Origin: Chaenocephalus aceratus | Lineage: Eukaryota > Chordata > Actinopteri > Perciformes > Channichthyidae | Reading direction: 5' to 3' | Length of the DNA stretch: 64,000 nucleotides | Assembly: GCA_023974075.1 (NCBI GenBank) | Contig: CM043799.1 | Location: 6,290,585-6,354,584 of the forward strand | Shown: positions 46,578 to 58,601 of the stretch, piece by piece | How the letters are laid out: the number at the start of each line of letters is the position of its first letter | Position numbering within the stretch: position 1 is the stretch's first letter | Notes under the pieces: generated by a model | What the model was told of the DNA's origin: nothing | The model's database searches: none | The model's input: the letters and a program-made list of their open reading frames with translations, nothing else | Made by a program: the position numbers and the translations under genes

Positions 46578-46978
46578 ATGCGTGTGCTTGGAGCTATGTG
46601 CAACTCAAGGCATATGCTCGAACGGGAGCTGCCTGGACGCTGCAATCATGTTACGCGCACTATCCGTGCTGAGTGTGCTGACTTTTCGTACAATGTCCCA
46701 CTGTCTGGCTTCCTGCATAAAGTCAAGTGCTCGGCGCAGTTGTTGGCGAAATGTCGCTCCTCTGTTTTCATTTAAACAGCTCCTTATATCCGTTAGCGCA
46801 GCTAGCTAGCACCTGATGCTAACAACAACAATACACGTAAGGTCTCTCTCTCGCTCGAGCCACACATACACACACCCTCCCGGTCCTCCCGATGGCCAGT
46901 CGGTGCCTGCCGGTGAGCGTGGAAGTGTGGTCTGCCGCAAGCAGGCAGCAGGAGCGGGGCTGTCAGCATCAGCTTGTA

Positions 46979-48290
46979 AGGCAAGGCAAGTTTATTTATA
47001 TAGCACTTTTCAACACAAGGCAATTCAAAGTGCTTTACAAAAAATGTAAGACATTAAGCATTAAAAAAGAAAAGCTAATACAATAAACATTAAAAGGAAA
47101 AATACATGGATAAAAGTTACAGTGCAGTCTAAAATATGAATAGTTCAATTAAACATTAAAAGAAAAAGTACATGGATAAAAGTTACAGTGCAGTCTAAGA
47201 TATGAATAGTTCAATTAAAAGCAGCAACAAAAAGAAAAGTCTTCAGCCTGGATTTAAAAGTAGTAAGAGTTGCAGCGGACCTGCAGGTTTCTGGGAGTTT
47301 GTTCCAGATATTTGGAGCATAATAACTGAACGCTGCTTTACCATGTTTAGTTCTGACTCTGGGGACAGAAAGCTGACCAGTCCCTGAATACCTGAGAGAT
47401 CTGGATGGTTCATAATTTAGCAGGAGGTCAGTAATGTATTTTGGGCCTAAACCATTCAGTGCTTTATAAACCAGCAGCAATATTTTTGAAATATATTCTT
47501 TGACACACAGGAAGCCAGTGTAAATACTTCAGAACTGGAGTGATGTGATCCACTTTCTTAGTGTTAGTGAGGACTCGAGCAGCGGCGTTCTGAATCAGCT
47601 GCAGCTTTCTAATAGATTTTTTAGTGAGACCTGTGAAGACACCATTGCAGTAGTCGAGTCTACTGAAGATAAAGGCATGGACAAGTTTTTCCAAATCCTG
47701 CTGTGACATTAGTCTTTTAATCCTAGATATATTCTTTAGGTGATAGTAGGCTGATGTAGTCACTGTTTTAATGTGACTGTTGAAACTCAGGTCAGAGTCC
47801 ATGACTACACCTAGATTTCTGGCTTTATCTGTTGTTTTGAACATTGCACACTGAAGCTCAGCGCTAACTTTTATATGTTCTGCCTTGGCTCCAAAAACCA
47901 TTACCTCAGTTTTATCTTTGTTTAATTGGAGAAAGTTCTGACACATCCAGTCATTGATTTGTTCAATGCACTTACTCAGTGTTTGAATTGGAGCATAGTC
48001 TCCTGGTGAAATTGTTACGTACATTTGTGTGTCATCTGCATAGCTATGGTAACTTATTTTGTTGTTCTTCATTATCTGAGCCAGTGGTAGCATGTAGATG
48101 TTAAAGAGAAGAGGCCCCGAGATGGAGCCTTGAGGAACCCCACATGTCATATTTGTCAACTCAGATGTGTATTTACCTATAGAAACAAAGTTGTGTCTAT
48201 CCTTTAAGTAGGATTCAAACCAATTTAGAACTGTTTCCGAAAGTCCCACCCAGTTTTCCAGTCGGTCTAGTAATATGCTGTGGTCAACAG
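46979..48290 (-). mobile_element. 5'-truncated L2 LINE nested in hAT copy 2
   Basis: TGTA lies at both borders (46975-46978 and 48291-48294). The uninterrupted sequence GCTTGTAGATGG at about 11694 and 59953 in the sister hAT copies shows the empty site. The 3' end reads AAGTTTATTTATATAGCACTT on the plus strand, typical of fish L2 elements. Confidence 0.88.
47211..48249 (-). pseudogene. L2 LINE reverse transcriptase, C-terminal half
   Basis: The minus frame from 48249 begins inside the reverse transcriptase: GVPQGSISGPLLFNIYM, then SYADDTQMYV with the catalytic YADD, the DWMCQNFLQLNKDKTEVM block and the thumb region ending HWLPVCQRIYFK. A one-base frameshift in an A/T run near 47475 moves the rest (LVYKALNGLGPKYITDLL ... 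AFSYYAPNIWNKLP) into another frame, which ends at 47211. The endonuclease and first RT blocks are missing by 5' truncation. In life this enzyme copies LINE RNA at nicked DNA. Confidence 0.92.
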
Positions 48291-48636
48291 TGTAGATGGT
48301 ATTTTAAACTCGACTCGCTCTGAAACTACAGGGCGGCCGAGGAAAAAAATCCACATGCATTAATCGCGTTAAAAGAATTGGTGGTGTTAATTTTTTTTTG
48401 CGTTAACTTGACAGCCCTAATAATAACAACCCATAATATCACAATTCGGCATATTTAAACAAAATCAACCACAACTACCAACATTCACAGCCCTTCAACT
48501 CTGGGCTAATATGTTGTCACAAGTAGGACTATGCAGTTAATTAGGTCACATCACATTCAATGTAAAAACGTTTTCTACTTTTTTTTTGGACATGTCTCAA
48601 AAATATAGCCTAGCCAGCCCCAGGCTAACGTTACTT

Positions 48637-48800
48637 ACCATGTATGCCTCCACTCGCTCGTCTCCCGGCGCAGCAGCACCTGCTGGGGTGGTGACCCCGG
48701 AACCAAATAGGTCCGTCAATTTAGAATATTTAGCAGCCTCCACCTCCAGAGACTTCAGCTTTTTAAGTCTGTTATCTGTGTTGGTTATTCTCGCGTCCAG
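48637..48800 (-). pseudogene. Probable upstream exon of the TTF-hAT transposase
   Basis: The minus strand reads DNRLKKLKSLEVEAAKYSKL then a Gly/Ala-rich stretch and ERVEAYM, directly followed by a consensus donor GTAAGT (48636-48631). Lys-rich N-terminal exons ending before an intron are usual for TTF-finger hAT genes. If this is the first exon, the intron of about 3.2 kb contains hAT copy 2. An in-frame TAA lies just upstream, so the true start is not visible. Confidence 0.5.
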
Positions 48801-48841
48801 GAGAGAAGCTTAACAAGTAGACTAAATGGAGTCTCTGAGAT

Positions 48842-49084
48842 TGTTTCAAATTGGTACTTTAATTAATAAAAAGCGTGGTAATGTTACACACAGGATATTG
48901 TTCGACAGAAAAGCAGCTGTGTCTCTGGCTCTGGCAAGCGGAGAAAGAGGCCGAACACCTCAGGTCATGCTGTTTATATATCCTCTGCTGGCTCCTCCCT
49001 GCGGGCCGGCTCTCCACGTTTCAATGTCCGTTGTTACGCATATCAGAGGATACAGACATTGTACATTCAATATATATCTAAACA
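48842..49084 (-). repeat. Short minus-strand LTR, 243 bp
   Basis: On the minus strand it starts TGTTTAGATATATATTG and ends TTTGAAACA. A purine tract (AAGGAGGAGAAAAGGCG) precedes it, as expected for a 3' LTR. GATATATAAAC resembles a TATA box. It is related to 15603-15815. A matching 5' LTR was not found. Confidence 0.55.
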
Positions 49085-50395
49085 CGCCTTTTCTCCTCCT
49101 TAACTCTTTCATGACTTTTCATTTAACACATTCTAAACGCTGTAATCAATACTCCAAAAAATACAGGAAATACTTCACAGCAGTTTGTTTTCCGGTCGTT
49201 CCGAATGTTGTCACATGCTACCCACATCTGTAAACAATAACGTACTCAAATAAACTGTACCTTATCCAACAATAATAATATCTCGACGTCTATAGTTGTA
49301 GTGTTGAAATCAGTAGGTTTCGGTGTGCAACATCATATCATATCGCTGTTAAATTCACCTCTATAGTAAATGGTATATTAGCCTCATGCTAACCGGAGAT
49401 GAAGGATTTTCAGAATAAAAGCTTAACAACTGGTTGTGCACAAGAACTTCTGGTTTTTTCAGTATAAAACAGCATTTAAACTGACTGTATGTTTAAGGTG
49501 CACTATGCTATCAAAACATTGATTTTAATTTCGAACAGTCCCTCCTTACACACCTAAAAGGTGTGTATAATACTGAAATCAATGAGTTCTTCATCTGATC
49601 TCTGCATAGTACATATCTCATATCAAAAACATACAATCAAAATGGAATGGTTCGAATATCCTCAACTTTACAAAAATACAAAAATACTTTGACTGTTCAA
49701 ACATAAAAGTTTTCCCTTGTGCATAACTTCTAGTGTTAACATTCAATATGGTTCTTCAAAATAGCAGCAATGGCTTGGTATCAGAACATTTCTTCCTCCC
49801 TCCTTTCACAGAAACCGTTCTCATACCACGCTCAGTGTTAAGGCACTTGTTTTTACAAAGTGAAAAGAAACGACCCATTTTAGAATAGTAATGATTCTAA
49901 AATACATGAAATCTACCATATAGAACAAAAATAAAAATGAAATAAACTATCTTGGACCAGTGTAATTTAATAATAAAAATAAAAATACACTATCTTTGAA
50001 TAGTAGAGTAATAATAAAAAATAAAAATACACTATCTTGGAATAGTATAGAGTAAACTCCATTTTAGCATTTTATTTTGCTCACTTCTTCACATGATTTC
50101 ATCATTTAAAGAATCACATCGGCTGGACATTCATTGAACAACCTCATCTCTGAACATCCATATCATTTAACATCATTCAAACTAAACCATCATGTTCATC
50201 AACATCTGTATATGGGGATGGATCGTCCTGTTCTACTAGCATTTGTAACTGTCTCCTCATGAGAAATTTCCCCTCCCTCCTTTCATACCATTTAAGTTAT
50301 GGAAGTAATATGTTCTCTAGAAGAGGCCGTCGTGATCAATCGGTATTTTAGGACATGGAATTCATGCAACATCTAGGCCTCCCCTGGGCGCCCCT
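49085..50395 (-). other. Probable non-coding interior of the minus-strand retroelement
   Basis: The first part matches sequence next to the related LTR at 15816-15900. The rest is AT-rich with no domain-bearing frame. Where the element ends is not visible. Confidence 0.4.
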
Positions 50396-52436
50396 ATGCT
50401 ATCCTTGAGCTTAGGGTTAGCTATCCTGTTTTTGTTTTATGTTTGTCAGAATGTCTCTTCTCCGCTCATCTATGATCGCCAAGCTCTCCTCCACCTCAGA
50501 CCTTCATTGGAGTTGATACTGCTGCCCAAACTCACATCTGACAACCGTACATCGTCCATCCCCCCTCTACTGTGGGATATTCCCTCCTACCTGCGCCGGC
50601 CGCCTCACCGAAAGCGCTTTAGACGCCGGGGAAAGCGTGCTGGTGCACTGGTCTCTTCACGTCTCGGATGTCATGGCCCTCCCGCTGCACGCCATGTGAG
50701 GGATCGATGGATTCGCCGTATTCTTCCGGAGCTGCGGCCTCTGCTGGGCCCGCTGCCAGCCCCTCCTGCCCGACTGACTGCTCCCGGCCCGCGCGGTGTC
50801 CAACACGCAAATCTTCATCAGCTGAGACGAGCTACTCCTTCTGCCAGCCCGGAGCGACAACTTAGCATGGCTTTGCTAAATGCTAGGTCGATAGCAAACA
50901 AAACGTTCCTGCTAAATTAATTCTTCACCTCTCGTGAACTGGATTTTATGTTTCTGACGGAGACCTGGGTCCACGCTGTCGAGTATACATCGTTCTCTGA
51001 ACTTCTTCCTCCTGACTGTACATTCTTCAGCTCTCCCTGCACCACTGGCCATGATGGGGGCATAGCATCAGTGTTTAGAGCTAGCCTACAATGCCGATTG
51101 CTTCACCATGTAACTAACTACGCTAGCTTTGAGTTGCAGCTTTTTTAACTGAACCCGGCCTCACCTATACTCTGCGCAGTCGTGTATCGTCCGCCAAAAT
51201 GCAATAAGGATTTTATAAATGACTTTTCTGACTTTCTGTCCGGGATCATGGTGAAATATGATCGTATTTTGATCGGCGGAGACTTCAATGTTCATGTGTG
51301 TTGCGAGTCAAAACCTCTGGTTAGGGACTTTTTAAATCTCCTTGATTATTTTGGTCTCGTTCAGTCCGTGGCTGGCCCAACACACGAAAAAGGACACACC
51401 TTAGATTTAGTATTATCATTTGGACTGTCTGTCCCTGTGGATGAAATCTGTGCAGCAACGCGTATCTCAGACCATTTACCAGTTCTGTTTACAACCTCGA
51501 TCCCCTCCGCAGGAGTCGAGTCACGTGCCCCTGCGCGCCGTCTGCGTTCGATTAACCCCTTGACTCCCTCACAGTTTTCTGATGTTTTTAATGCTTCTCT
51601 GATCTGTAAATTAGAGATGAACTGTGCTTTTAGTGCTGATGAGCTTATCTCCATGTTTGACTCGACATGTACCCAAATACTCGATTCTGTTGCTCCTTTT
51701 ACGCTTAGACGCACCAACATTCTCTCACAGCCGTGGCTCAATGACTGTACTCGTGCTCTCAGACGTGCTTGCAGGCGTGCAGAGAGAAAATGGAAAAAGG
51801 ACAAACTCCATGTCTCCCTAGAAATCCTTCGTGCTTGCCTAGCTGACTATCAGACGGCAGTCAAAGCAGCCAAAACACAGCACATTTCTCTGTTAATCTC
51901 CAAAAACAGCCATAAACCTCAGGTTCTTTTTAATGTCCTCAACTCGATCATTAATCCCTGTGATGTTTCTCCAATTGTGCCATCGACTACTCTCTGTGAT
52001 AAGTTTCTTACATTTTTTATTGAAAAAGTTTCTGTGCCCTGCTGTCCTCGACCACTTTGAGCCTGTATCCCTCTCTTCTCTCTCGGATGTAGTCATGCAC
52101 CTGCGGCCGACAAACTGCACCTCAGACAGCATTCCCTCTCGCCTTCTCAGAGACGTCTTCGAATCAGTTGGAGCAAGTATTTTATTACTTATAAACACCT
52201 CTCTTAGCTCAGGATGTGTCCCAGCTGCCTTCAAACATGCCGTGGTCAAGCCACTACTTAAAAAGAAAAATCTTGACCCCTCCATTCTCGCAAATTTTAG
52301 GCCCATTTCCCAGCTACCTTTTTTATCAAAAGGCCTGGAGCGAGTAGTCTACGCCCAGCTGCAGTCTTTCTTAACCGTGCATGGCATCCATGAAAAGTTT
52401 CAGTCTGGCTTTAAACCCAACATTACACTATGGTAA
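50396..52436 (+). pseudogene. L2-type LINE: endonuclease and first part of reverse transcriptase
   Basis: The frame starts at ATG 50396 with a hydrophobic stretch and a basic RRRGKRAGALV region, then the APE-type endonuclease: LLNARSIANKTF, FLTETWVH, VYRPPKCN, LIGGDFNVHV, HTLDLVLS and RISDHLPVLF (the catalytic Asp-His pair). Two TAA codons interrupt it (about 50918 and 51146). Near 52040 the frame shifts into the RT start with LRPTNCTSDSIPSRLL, VVKPLLKKKN, NFRPISQLPF and FQSGFK. It then breaks off at about 52430, before the catalytic YADD. LINE copies normally lose their 5' ends, so loss of the 3' half points to a later deletion or rearrangement. There is no poly(A) or tail. Confidence 0.9.
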
Positions 52437-53436
52437 AACAACACAGCACATAACCGCCAAAACACATTTGCAAACTGGAATATTTCAAAAAACCGTCAAT
52501 TCACACTTGCAAGCAGAAAAGAAACTTCCAAAATCAGATCCCTACAAATACCAAACTCTATTTTATAGTTCCAACTCTGCAAAGAAATATGATTCGTCCT
52601 TCTCAAGATGGAGTGCCTAGCGTCATGTGAGTAGGACTGGGTAAAAACAAACAGAGTACTTTCAATTAGCAATTCACGAAATGGCGACTGCCGTGTGGTT
52701 CATTGTAAACATGCGGCCAAGACACAATGGCAACTGATTTTCCAACATTTGACCTGAAGAACAAAGGGATTTGAAAACACCTCGTGACTCTCACAACGGA
52801 GTTTAATATTCAACACAAAACAACACTGCAGTTTAAAATAACATTTCTATTTAATTTACAATTTATAAATGGGCCTCATACACTTACGTCATAGCCCCCA
52901 ACCCATGTACGTAATGTTTTGACTTTAAGAGCCAGTATGGTTATCTCCTCTGTTTAAACACGCTATAATGGGACAAAGTAAGACGCTAATCAAACACAAT
53001 CAGCAGAATATCGTCTATCTAACGCACGAATGTCGCACTTCTCGTCGTAATCCACACGCAATGTCTGTATGAAAACAGAAGAAACAACCACTGAAAGCTT
53101 CAAACTTTTCAGGCCTTTTCCCAGAAAAGGACTTTTTAAAAAAGAAAGCCTCACACTGTAATTCAAACACTAACTCAACTGTGTTCTTGTCTCAAACAGT
53201 CCCCCACTGTGTAATGGCCTAAAACCATTCACGTTAAATTAAACGTAACAAGAAACACTTTTTGAAATGATTGCCCTCATCACACAAAGGACTATAAAAA
53301 AAGAAAAACAGCCTCACACTGTCTTTAACACAAACACTCACTCCAATATTCTCAGCTTCCACTGTGATTGTGTTCTTTGTCTCAAGCAGTCCCGACTGCT
53401 AAATAGCCTCAAAACCATTCACATTAAACTTAAAAC
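52437..53436. other. Non-coding stretch with a two-copy tandem repeat
   Basis: Segments near 53125-53245 and 53285-53436 share AAAGGACT, GCCTCACACTGT, CAGTCCC and AACCATTCAC(A/G)TTAAA in the same order, so they are a diverged direct duplication of about 170-190 bp. No gene seen. Confidence 0.6.
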
Positions 53437-54465
53437 TAGGGCTGTCAAACGATTACAATTTTTAATCAGATTAATCACAACTTAAACATTAATTAATCAT
53501 GATTAATCACCATTCGAACTATGTCCAAAATATGCCATTTATTTATGTATATTGTTGTGGGAATGGAAAGATAAATGAAAGAAGGCGGATATATCCATTT
53601 AACATACAGAATCTATGTTTATTATAAAAAATTCTGCGTGTCAAAATGAAAGACAACCCACACACCTATCAATCATCAAACCGTGGGGTCTTCATTCATT
53701 ACGTGTTGATTTCTATCAACGGGGGAGTACTTCAGGAAAGTCGACAGAGGGGGCGGCTAGTGGAGTACTTCGTGACCACAGAGTGTGAACGTTGTGATCA
53801 GCTGTTTTAGCGCAGTTCTCCAGTGAAGGGGGGGGGGGGAGTCTCCCTCCGCAGCCGGTTGGCATAGTTTTGGCACAGTTCCGTTGTACAGACCGACGTT
53901 AACAGCAGCCCTGTCTGTGCACACGGAGACCGACTCTCGTCCGGTGATCGAACCGCCTTCTGGAAAAGCTTCACAAGTACGTCGGTACGCAAATGCGCTT
54001 TGTGACACAAGTGACGGTACGCATTTCAGATTACGCACATAACCTGCGTACCAGCCAGTTATGTGCACCCCTGTACTACAGCAAAATTATTCTCCGTCGG
54101 GACTTCCTGCAACAACACGACGCCGTTATCTTGATTCTGATTGGCCAGAAGACATTATCAAAGATATTCTATTGAGAAGTCGATCACTACGTGACAAAAG
54201 TTTTCAAAACCGTGGCTACTGAAATCAATCTTACTAACTGCTGTCTGTGCAATTTACTCCGCGAGTTGGCAGACTTTATTTTGCTTACTTTAACATCATT
54301 TTTCATGGTGGGGCTAAGCCATTTCTTGGTATGGGTGTAGCCTACCCCAGCCTTACCCTGGCGCTGCCACTGGTGGCACGTATGGGGCGGGCCATTCTGC
54401 ACATGCGTTAAATATTTTAACGCAATTAATTCAAAAATTAATTACCCGCCGTTAAACGCGTTAAC
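53437..54465 (+). mobile_element. Degenerate TAGGGCTGTCA-type hAT, copy 3
   Basis: It starts TAGGGCTGTCAAACGATTAC and near 54440-54465 has AACGCGTTAACTG, the usual right-hand motif, but the final TTGACAGCCCTA is missing. The interior differs from the other copies and includes fragments ending like other hATs (GTTATGTGCACCCCTG near 54072, GGCGCTGCCACTG near 54372). It stops directly before the piggyBac remnant. Confidence 0.6.
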
Positions 54466-54482
54466 TGTTTACAGATCAAAAA

Positions 54483-55322
54483 ATGAATCAAACCCTCAGC
54501 CTCTGGAGTGAGAAATCGGGACGGAGCATTTTCCGAGCCACGATGTCCCACAAGAGGTTTCACCAAATCAGCCGAACACTGCGGTTCAACGACAAGCTAT
54601 CCCGACCACGGCGCCATGATGACAAGCTGGCTGCCTTCCGCAAAGTCTGGGATATGTGGACGCACCGCCTGCCGATGCTGTTTAGCCCATTCAGTAACGT
54701 CTGCGTGGATGAACAGCTCGTCCCATTCAGAGGCAGGTGCAGCTTCAAGCAGTACATGCCAAAAAAGCCGGCCAAATACGGTATAAAGATTTGGGCAAAC
54801 TGTGATGTAAAATCATCCTACGCCTGGAGACTGCAGGTGTATACAGGCAAAGCAGCTGGCAGTTGTCCTGAAGTCAACCAGGGGATGAGGGCGGTCCTGG
54901 AGATCACAGAGGGGCTCCAGGGACACATCATTACCTGTGACAATGTGTTCACGTCCTTCGCACTGGCTGAGGAGCTGCTCAGGAGAAAACTGGCCCTGGT
55001 TGGCACAATTCACCGAAACAAGCCTGAGCTTCCCCCAATTTTTGTTCCAGGCAAGAGCGAGAGCGNNNNNNNNNNNNNNNNNNNNNNNNNNNNNNNNNNN
55101 NNNNNNNNNNNNNNNNNNNNNNNNNNNNNNNNNNNNNNNNNNNNNNNNNNNNNNNNNNNNNNNNNTCTTCTTCTCTACTTTGGGTTTATTCCCAAGCGCT
55201 TCAAGGCCACAGCTACTGGGAGACTCATACACAGTCACACCGCCACTCACTGCTCTGAGAAACCGTTTATGCGATCTACCGCTCAAGGCCAGAAGATGTC
55301 TAATAACAATGTGACCGTGTGA
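54483..55322 (+). pseudogene. piggyBac transposase remnant split by the assembly gap
   Basis: The frame starts inside the DDE domain: SLWSEKSGRSIFRATMSHKR, then NVCVDEQLVPFRGRC with the first catalytic Asp (residue 76 of this fragment), YMPKKPAKYGIKIW and HIITCDNVFTSFALAEELL with the second Asp (residue 153). The third Asp would lie in or beyond the 100-N gap. After the gap, frames hint at a broken Cys-rich end (RNRLCDLPLKARRC in another frame). The N-terminal third is absent; the hAT copy 3 sequence abuts it. It resembles PGBD-type transposases that insert at TTAA. Confidence 0.88.
55066..55165. other. Assembly gap of exactly 100 N
   Basis: A run of 100 undetermined bases, the conventional placeholder for a gap of unknown size. 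True distance across it, and even the join itself, should not be trusted. Confidence 0.99.
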
Positions 55323-55576
55323 ACACAAGATTTATAACATTCCCACTCTTTTTCTATATAACCTCTGCTTTTTCATTGTACTACGCACACTCTGGCAGAC
55401 TATTCTATGCTCTGTCAGACCTGTGTCTATTTTATTATTGTATCCTATGTATTTGAAGCTTCAAATAAATAACCAAAAAGACAGCTCTGCTCGATTCACC
55501 ATTTATTTGTTTTGATCACTTTGACTTGTACTCTCCAGCCGTGTTGGGTCCTAGATTTCCATAACAGTCCAGCAGC
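55323..55576. other. Sequence after the piggyBac frame
   Basis: Contains CAAATAAATAACC near 55463, a possible poly(A) signal for the piggyBac gene. No frame of interest. Confidence 0.4.
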
Positions 55577-58500
55577 AGCAACGAACCAGCAGAATCAATG
55601 TCGAAATGATAGCCTACGTTGACGACATCCTCACGTCTCACAACGACTTCGAGAAGCTGAAAAGCATCACAGCAAAACGTGGAGCAAATCCTGAAAGCTG
55701 GAGGTTTCCTGTTGAAGCCTTGGGTCTTCACAGGCCAAAGTGGGAGGAAGGGGAACAACAACAAACTAATGAAGACCAAAGTTAATAAACACGGTCCTCT
55801 CGAATCAAATGAGGGATGAAGATAACAAAGCCGCTTGGTCTAGGCTACCTTGTGGAAGAAGAACAATATCCATGTAATGGCATCCATTAACTTCTCAAAG
55901 AGAAAGAAGAAGATGCGACTTGGCCAAGACCTTCTACTAAGACCAAGTAAGAGCGCAAACCCCAAACCCTTGACAAGAAGGAACCTCCTGAGTCAAGTCT
56001 CAGGGTTGTATGATTCAGTTGGTCTGGCAACTCCTGCCAAGCAGAAGGGTGCCATCCTTTGTGCGGAGAGCATTCCAGGAGGCAAAGAGCGACAACTGCC
56101 CTGTCAAAGACACCTGGGATACAGCATTGTCAGACAGCCTCAGAGAAGATGCAATCCGACTCTTCGAAGAGTATGTGCAACTAGAGCAGGTTACATTCAC
56201 CAGGGCCATAACGCCTCCAAGCTTCATTGGAAAACCTTGGGCAATAACATTCTCAGATGGAAGCGAGCATGCTTACGGTGCTGTGATGTACCTCCGGTGG
56301 AACACCGACCAAGGCCCAGTTGTCACTCTGGTGGAGTCCAAGGCGAAACTAACTCCTTTAGACCACAAAGGTGATGCTGTTAAGGCAGAGATATGCGGAG
56401 CAGTGTTTGCCTCACGTCTCAAAACATACTTCGAGCAGCACAGCAAGATCCAGGTTGGAAAGTGGTTCCATGTGATTGATAGCCAAACAGTCCTCGGTGC
56501 AATCCAGAGAGAGAGCTATGGTTATCAGACCTTCTTCGCAAACAGAATCGGAGAGATCCAGAACACAACAGCGATCCAAGATTGGTGGTGGGTTCCTGGT
56601 CCTCTTAATATTGCTGACATCATAACCAGAGGGGCCAGTCCCTCAAGACCTGGATGAAAGTCAGAATGGCAGAACGGACCAACGTTCTTGAAGTTTCCAG
56701 TGGATGACTGGCCAATGAAATCTGCCAAAGATTTGGTGACAGCTGCCAGAGACAGTGTCAACAGATTGCAAAATAAAAAGTTTGTTGCAGCACTAACCAG
56801 AGCCAAGGCAAAGGCACAAGTGCCATCAGATCCAAACGATGCCAACACACAAAACCCATCAGAGCTAAAGCTAGCTCAGCAACAAACCCAAACACACCCA
56901 AAAAGGCCACCAGCAGGATCAGCTGTCCTAAACCTTGTGAACGTCGAGCGGTTCAGCAACCTAAGTCGACTCGTCAAGACAGTTGCAAGGATTTGGAGAG
57001 CAGCGAAGAAGTTCATTAGAGGGAAACAGCAAACTGCAAACAGTCCAAAGTGGGAGGCAGTGTCGTCTTCGCAAGTCATCTCAGTGAAAGCGGGAGAAGA
57101 TGCCCTTAAGAGACATCTTTCTTGCTGCACAGCAAGGTGCATCCTTCCCAAGTACAACCACAGACAGGCTAGTGGTGTACAGAGACCAAGAGACTGGCTT
57201 GTTGGTCTGTGGGGGTCGCGTGCAGATTTTCAATGAAGATAAAGTTTCTGTCCCCATCTTGTCGTATGAAGCCTGGGTATCAATGCTGTACGAGAAGCCC
57301 ATGAGGAGAACCACGATGGAGTGGCCGGAACCTTGCTCAAGATGAGGAGAAGAGCATGGGTCGTGAAGGGTCGGAGAATTGCTCGAAAGTGGTCAAGAAC
57401 TGCATGCTCTGCAGAAAAACTAAAGCAAAAAGATGCCAGCAAATAATGGGTGATCTACCTCCAGAGAGGACAGAACCAGCTGCCCCCTTTGAATACACAA
57501 CAGTAGACCTCTTCGGACCGTACCAAGTCAAGGATGATGTCAAGAAAAGAGTGTCACTGAAGTTTTGGGGAGTTGTGTTTTGTTGCATGGCTTCCAGAGC
57601 TATTCACACAGAGCTGGTGAACTCTCAATCCACTGAAAGTTTCCTGTTCGCCTACCAGAGGTTCACAGCACTACGAGGTCATCCAAAGAAGATCTGGTCA
57701 GATCCAGGTACTAACTTCGTAGGGGCTAAGCCAGTCCTAGAAGAACAGTACAGATTCCTTACCAATCTTGACAAAACTACACTAGAAGAGAGAGCTGCCA
57801 AGAATGGCACAGAATGGACATGGAAAATTCATCCTGCCGATTCTCCACACCAGAACGGTGCTGCAGAAGCTGCTGTGCGCATCATCAAGAGAGCACTGCA
57901 GAGTCTGGAAGGAGAGTCGGGGCTAAGTTGGAGTGAATTCCAAACAACTCTCTACATGGCAGCCAATCTTACGAATGAAAGACCAATTGACGCCAGAACA
58001 CAGAGCCGAGAAGACAGCGTTCAGTTCATCACTCCTAACTGTCTCCTGCTCGGACGAGCATCGCAGAGTGGAGATGTCAGAACATTGGACTTCAGTGACT
58101 ATCCCTACAAAAGGCTTAAAGAAATGCAAGCGCAAGTGAACAAGGAGGCACTGGAGTCAACTCGCTGGCCCTAATCTATTCGTAAGGAACAAGTGGCATA
58201 CAGCCAAGAGAAATGTCGCAGTCGGAGACATCGTCTGGATTGCAGAACAAAACGCCCTGAGGGGTCAGTTCAGGATTGCAAGAGTGGTCAGTGTCAACTC
58301 GGACAGCAAAGGAATTGTGAGAGATGTCAACGTCAGAACATTCCCAAGCTACCCTGTTCCTGTCACAAGGCCTACCACAGCAAAAGTAAATCACCAAAGA
58401 TCGAAAAAACTCAAAGAGGAGATCCCAGCGACAGTTCTTCACAGAGACGTCAGGCGACAGGTCGTCTTGCTTCCCGCTGAAGAGCAGAACAAAGCGTCTG

Positions 58501-58601
58501 ACCCAAGTTTAACATGCGACCTCCCAGGTGTCTCCACTGGAAAGTCGAGTGAGAGGTGTGAAGTCAACTTGAAAAATCCTCACAGGAGATCAAGGGGTTA
58601 A
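55577..58601 (+). pseudogene. BEL/Pao retrotransposon pol remnant
   Basis: In order: the YVDD box of reverse transcriptase (55615-55626, then LTSHNDFEKLKSI), the connection region (INFSKRKKKMRLGQDL, LLSQVSGLYDSVGL), RNase H (ITFSDGSEHAYGAVMY near 56249), then the integrase zinc region (CMLCRKTKAKRCQQ) and core with Asp in TTVDLFGP, Asp in WSDPGTNF and Glu in HQNGAAEAAVR (residues 51, 116, 171 of the frame starting 57356). The tail (VAVGDIVWIAEQNALRGQFR) follows after a frameshift near 58145, with the stop at 58599-58601. Several frameshifts split it. Gag, protease and the front of RT are missing: the sequence jumps from LTR-like sequence straight into YVDD. Confidence 0.9.

Larger units (their letters stand above)
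45985..48419 (+). mobile_element. hAT element, TAGGGCTGTCA family, copy 2
   Basis: It begins TAGGGCTGTTAGTCGATTAA and ends AACTTGACAGCCCTA. ATAATAAC is duplicated at 45977-45984 and 48420-48427. It contains a fish repeat with TGGGGAC/GTCCCC motifs between two GT tracts (46304-46530) and a nested L2 LINE (46979-48290). It preserves the empty sites for the MITE and the solo LTR carried by copy 1. Confidence 0.9.
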
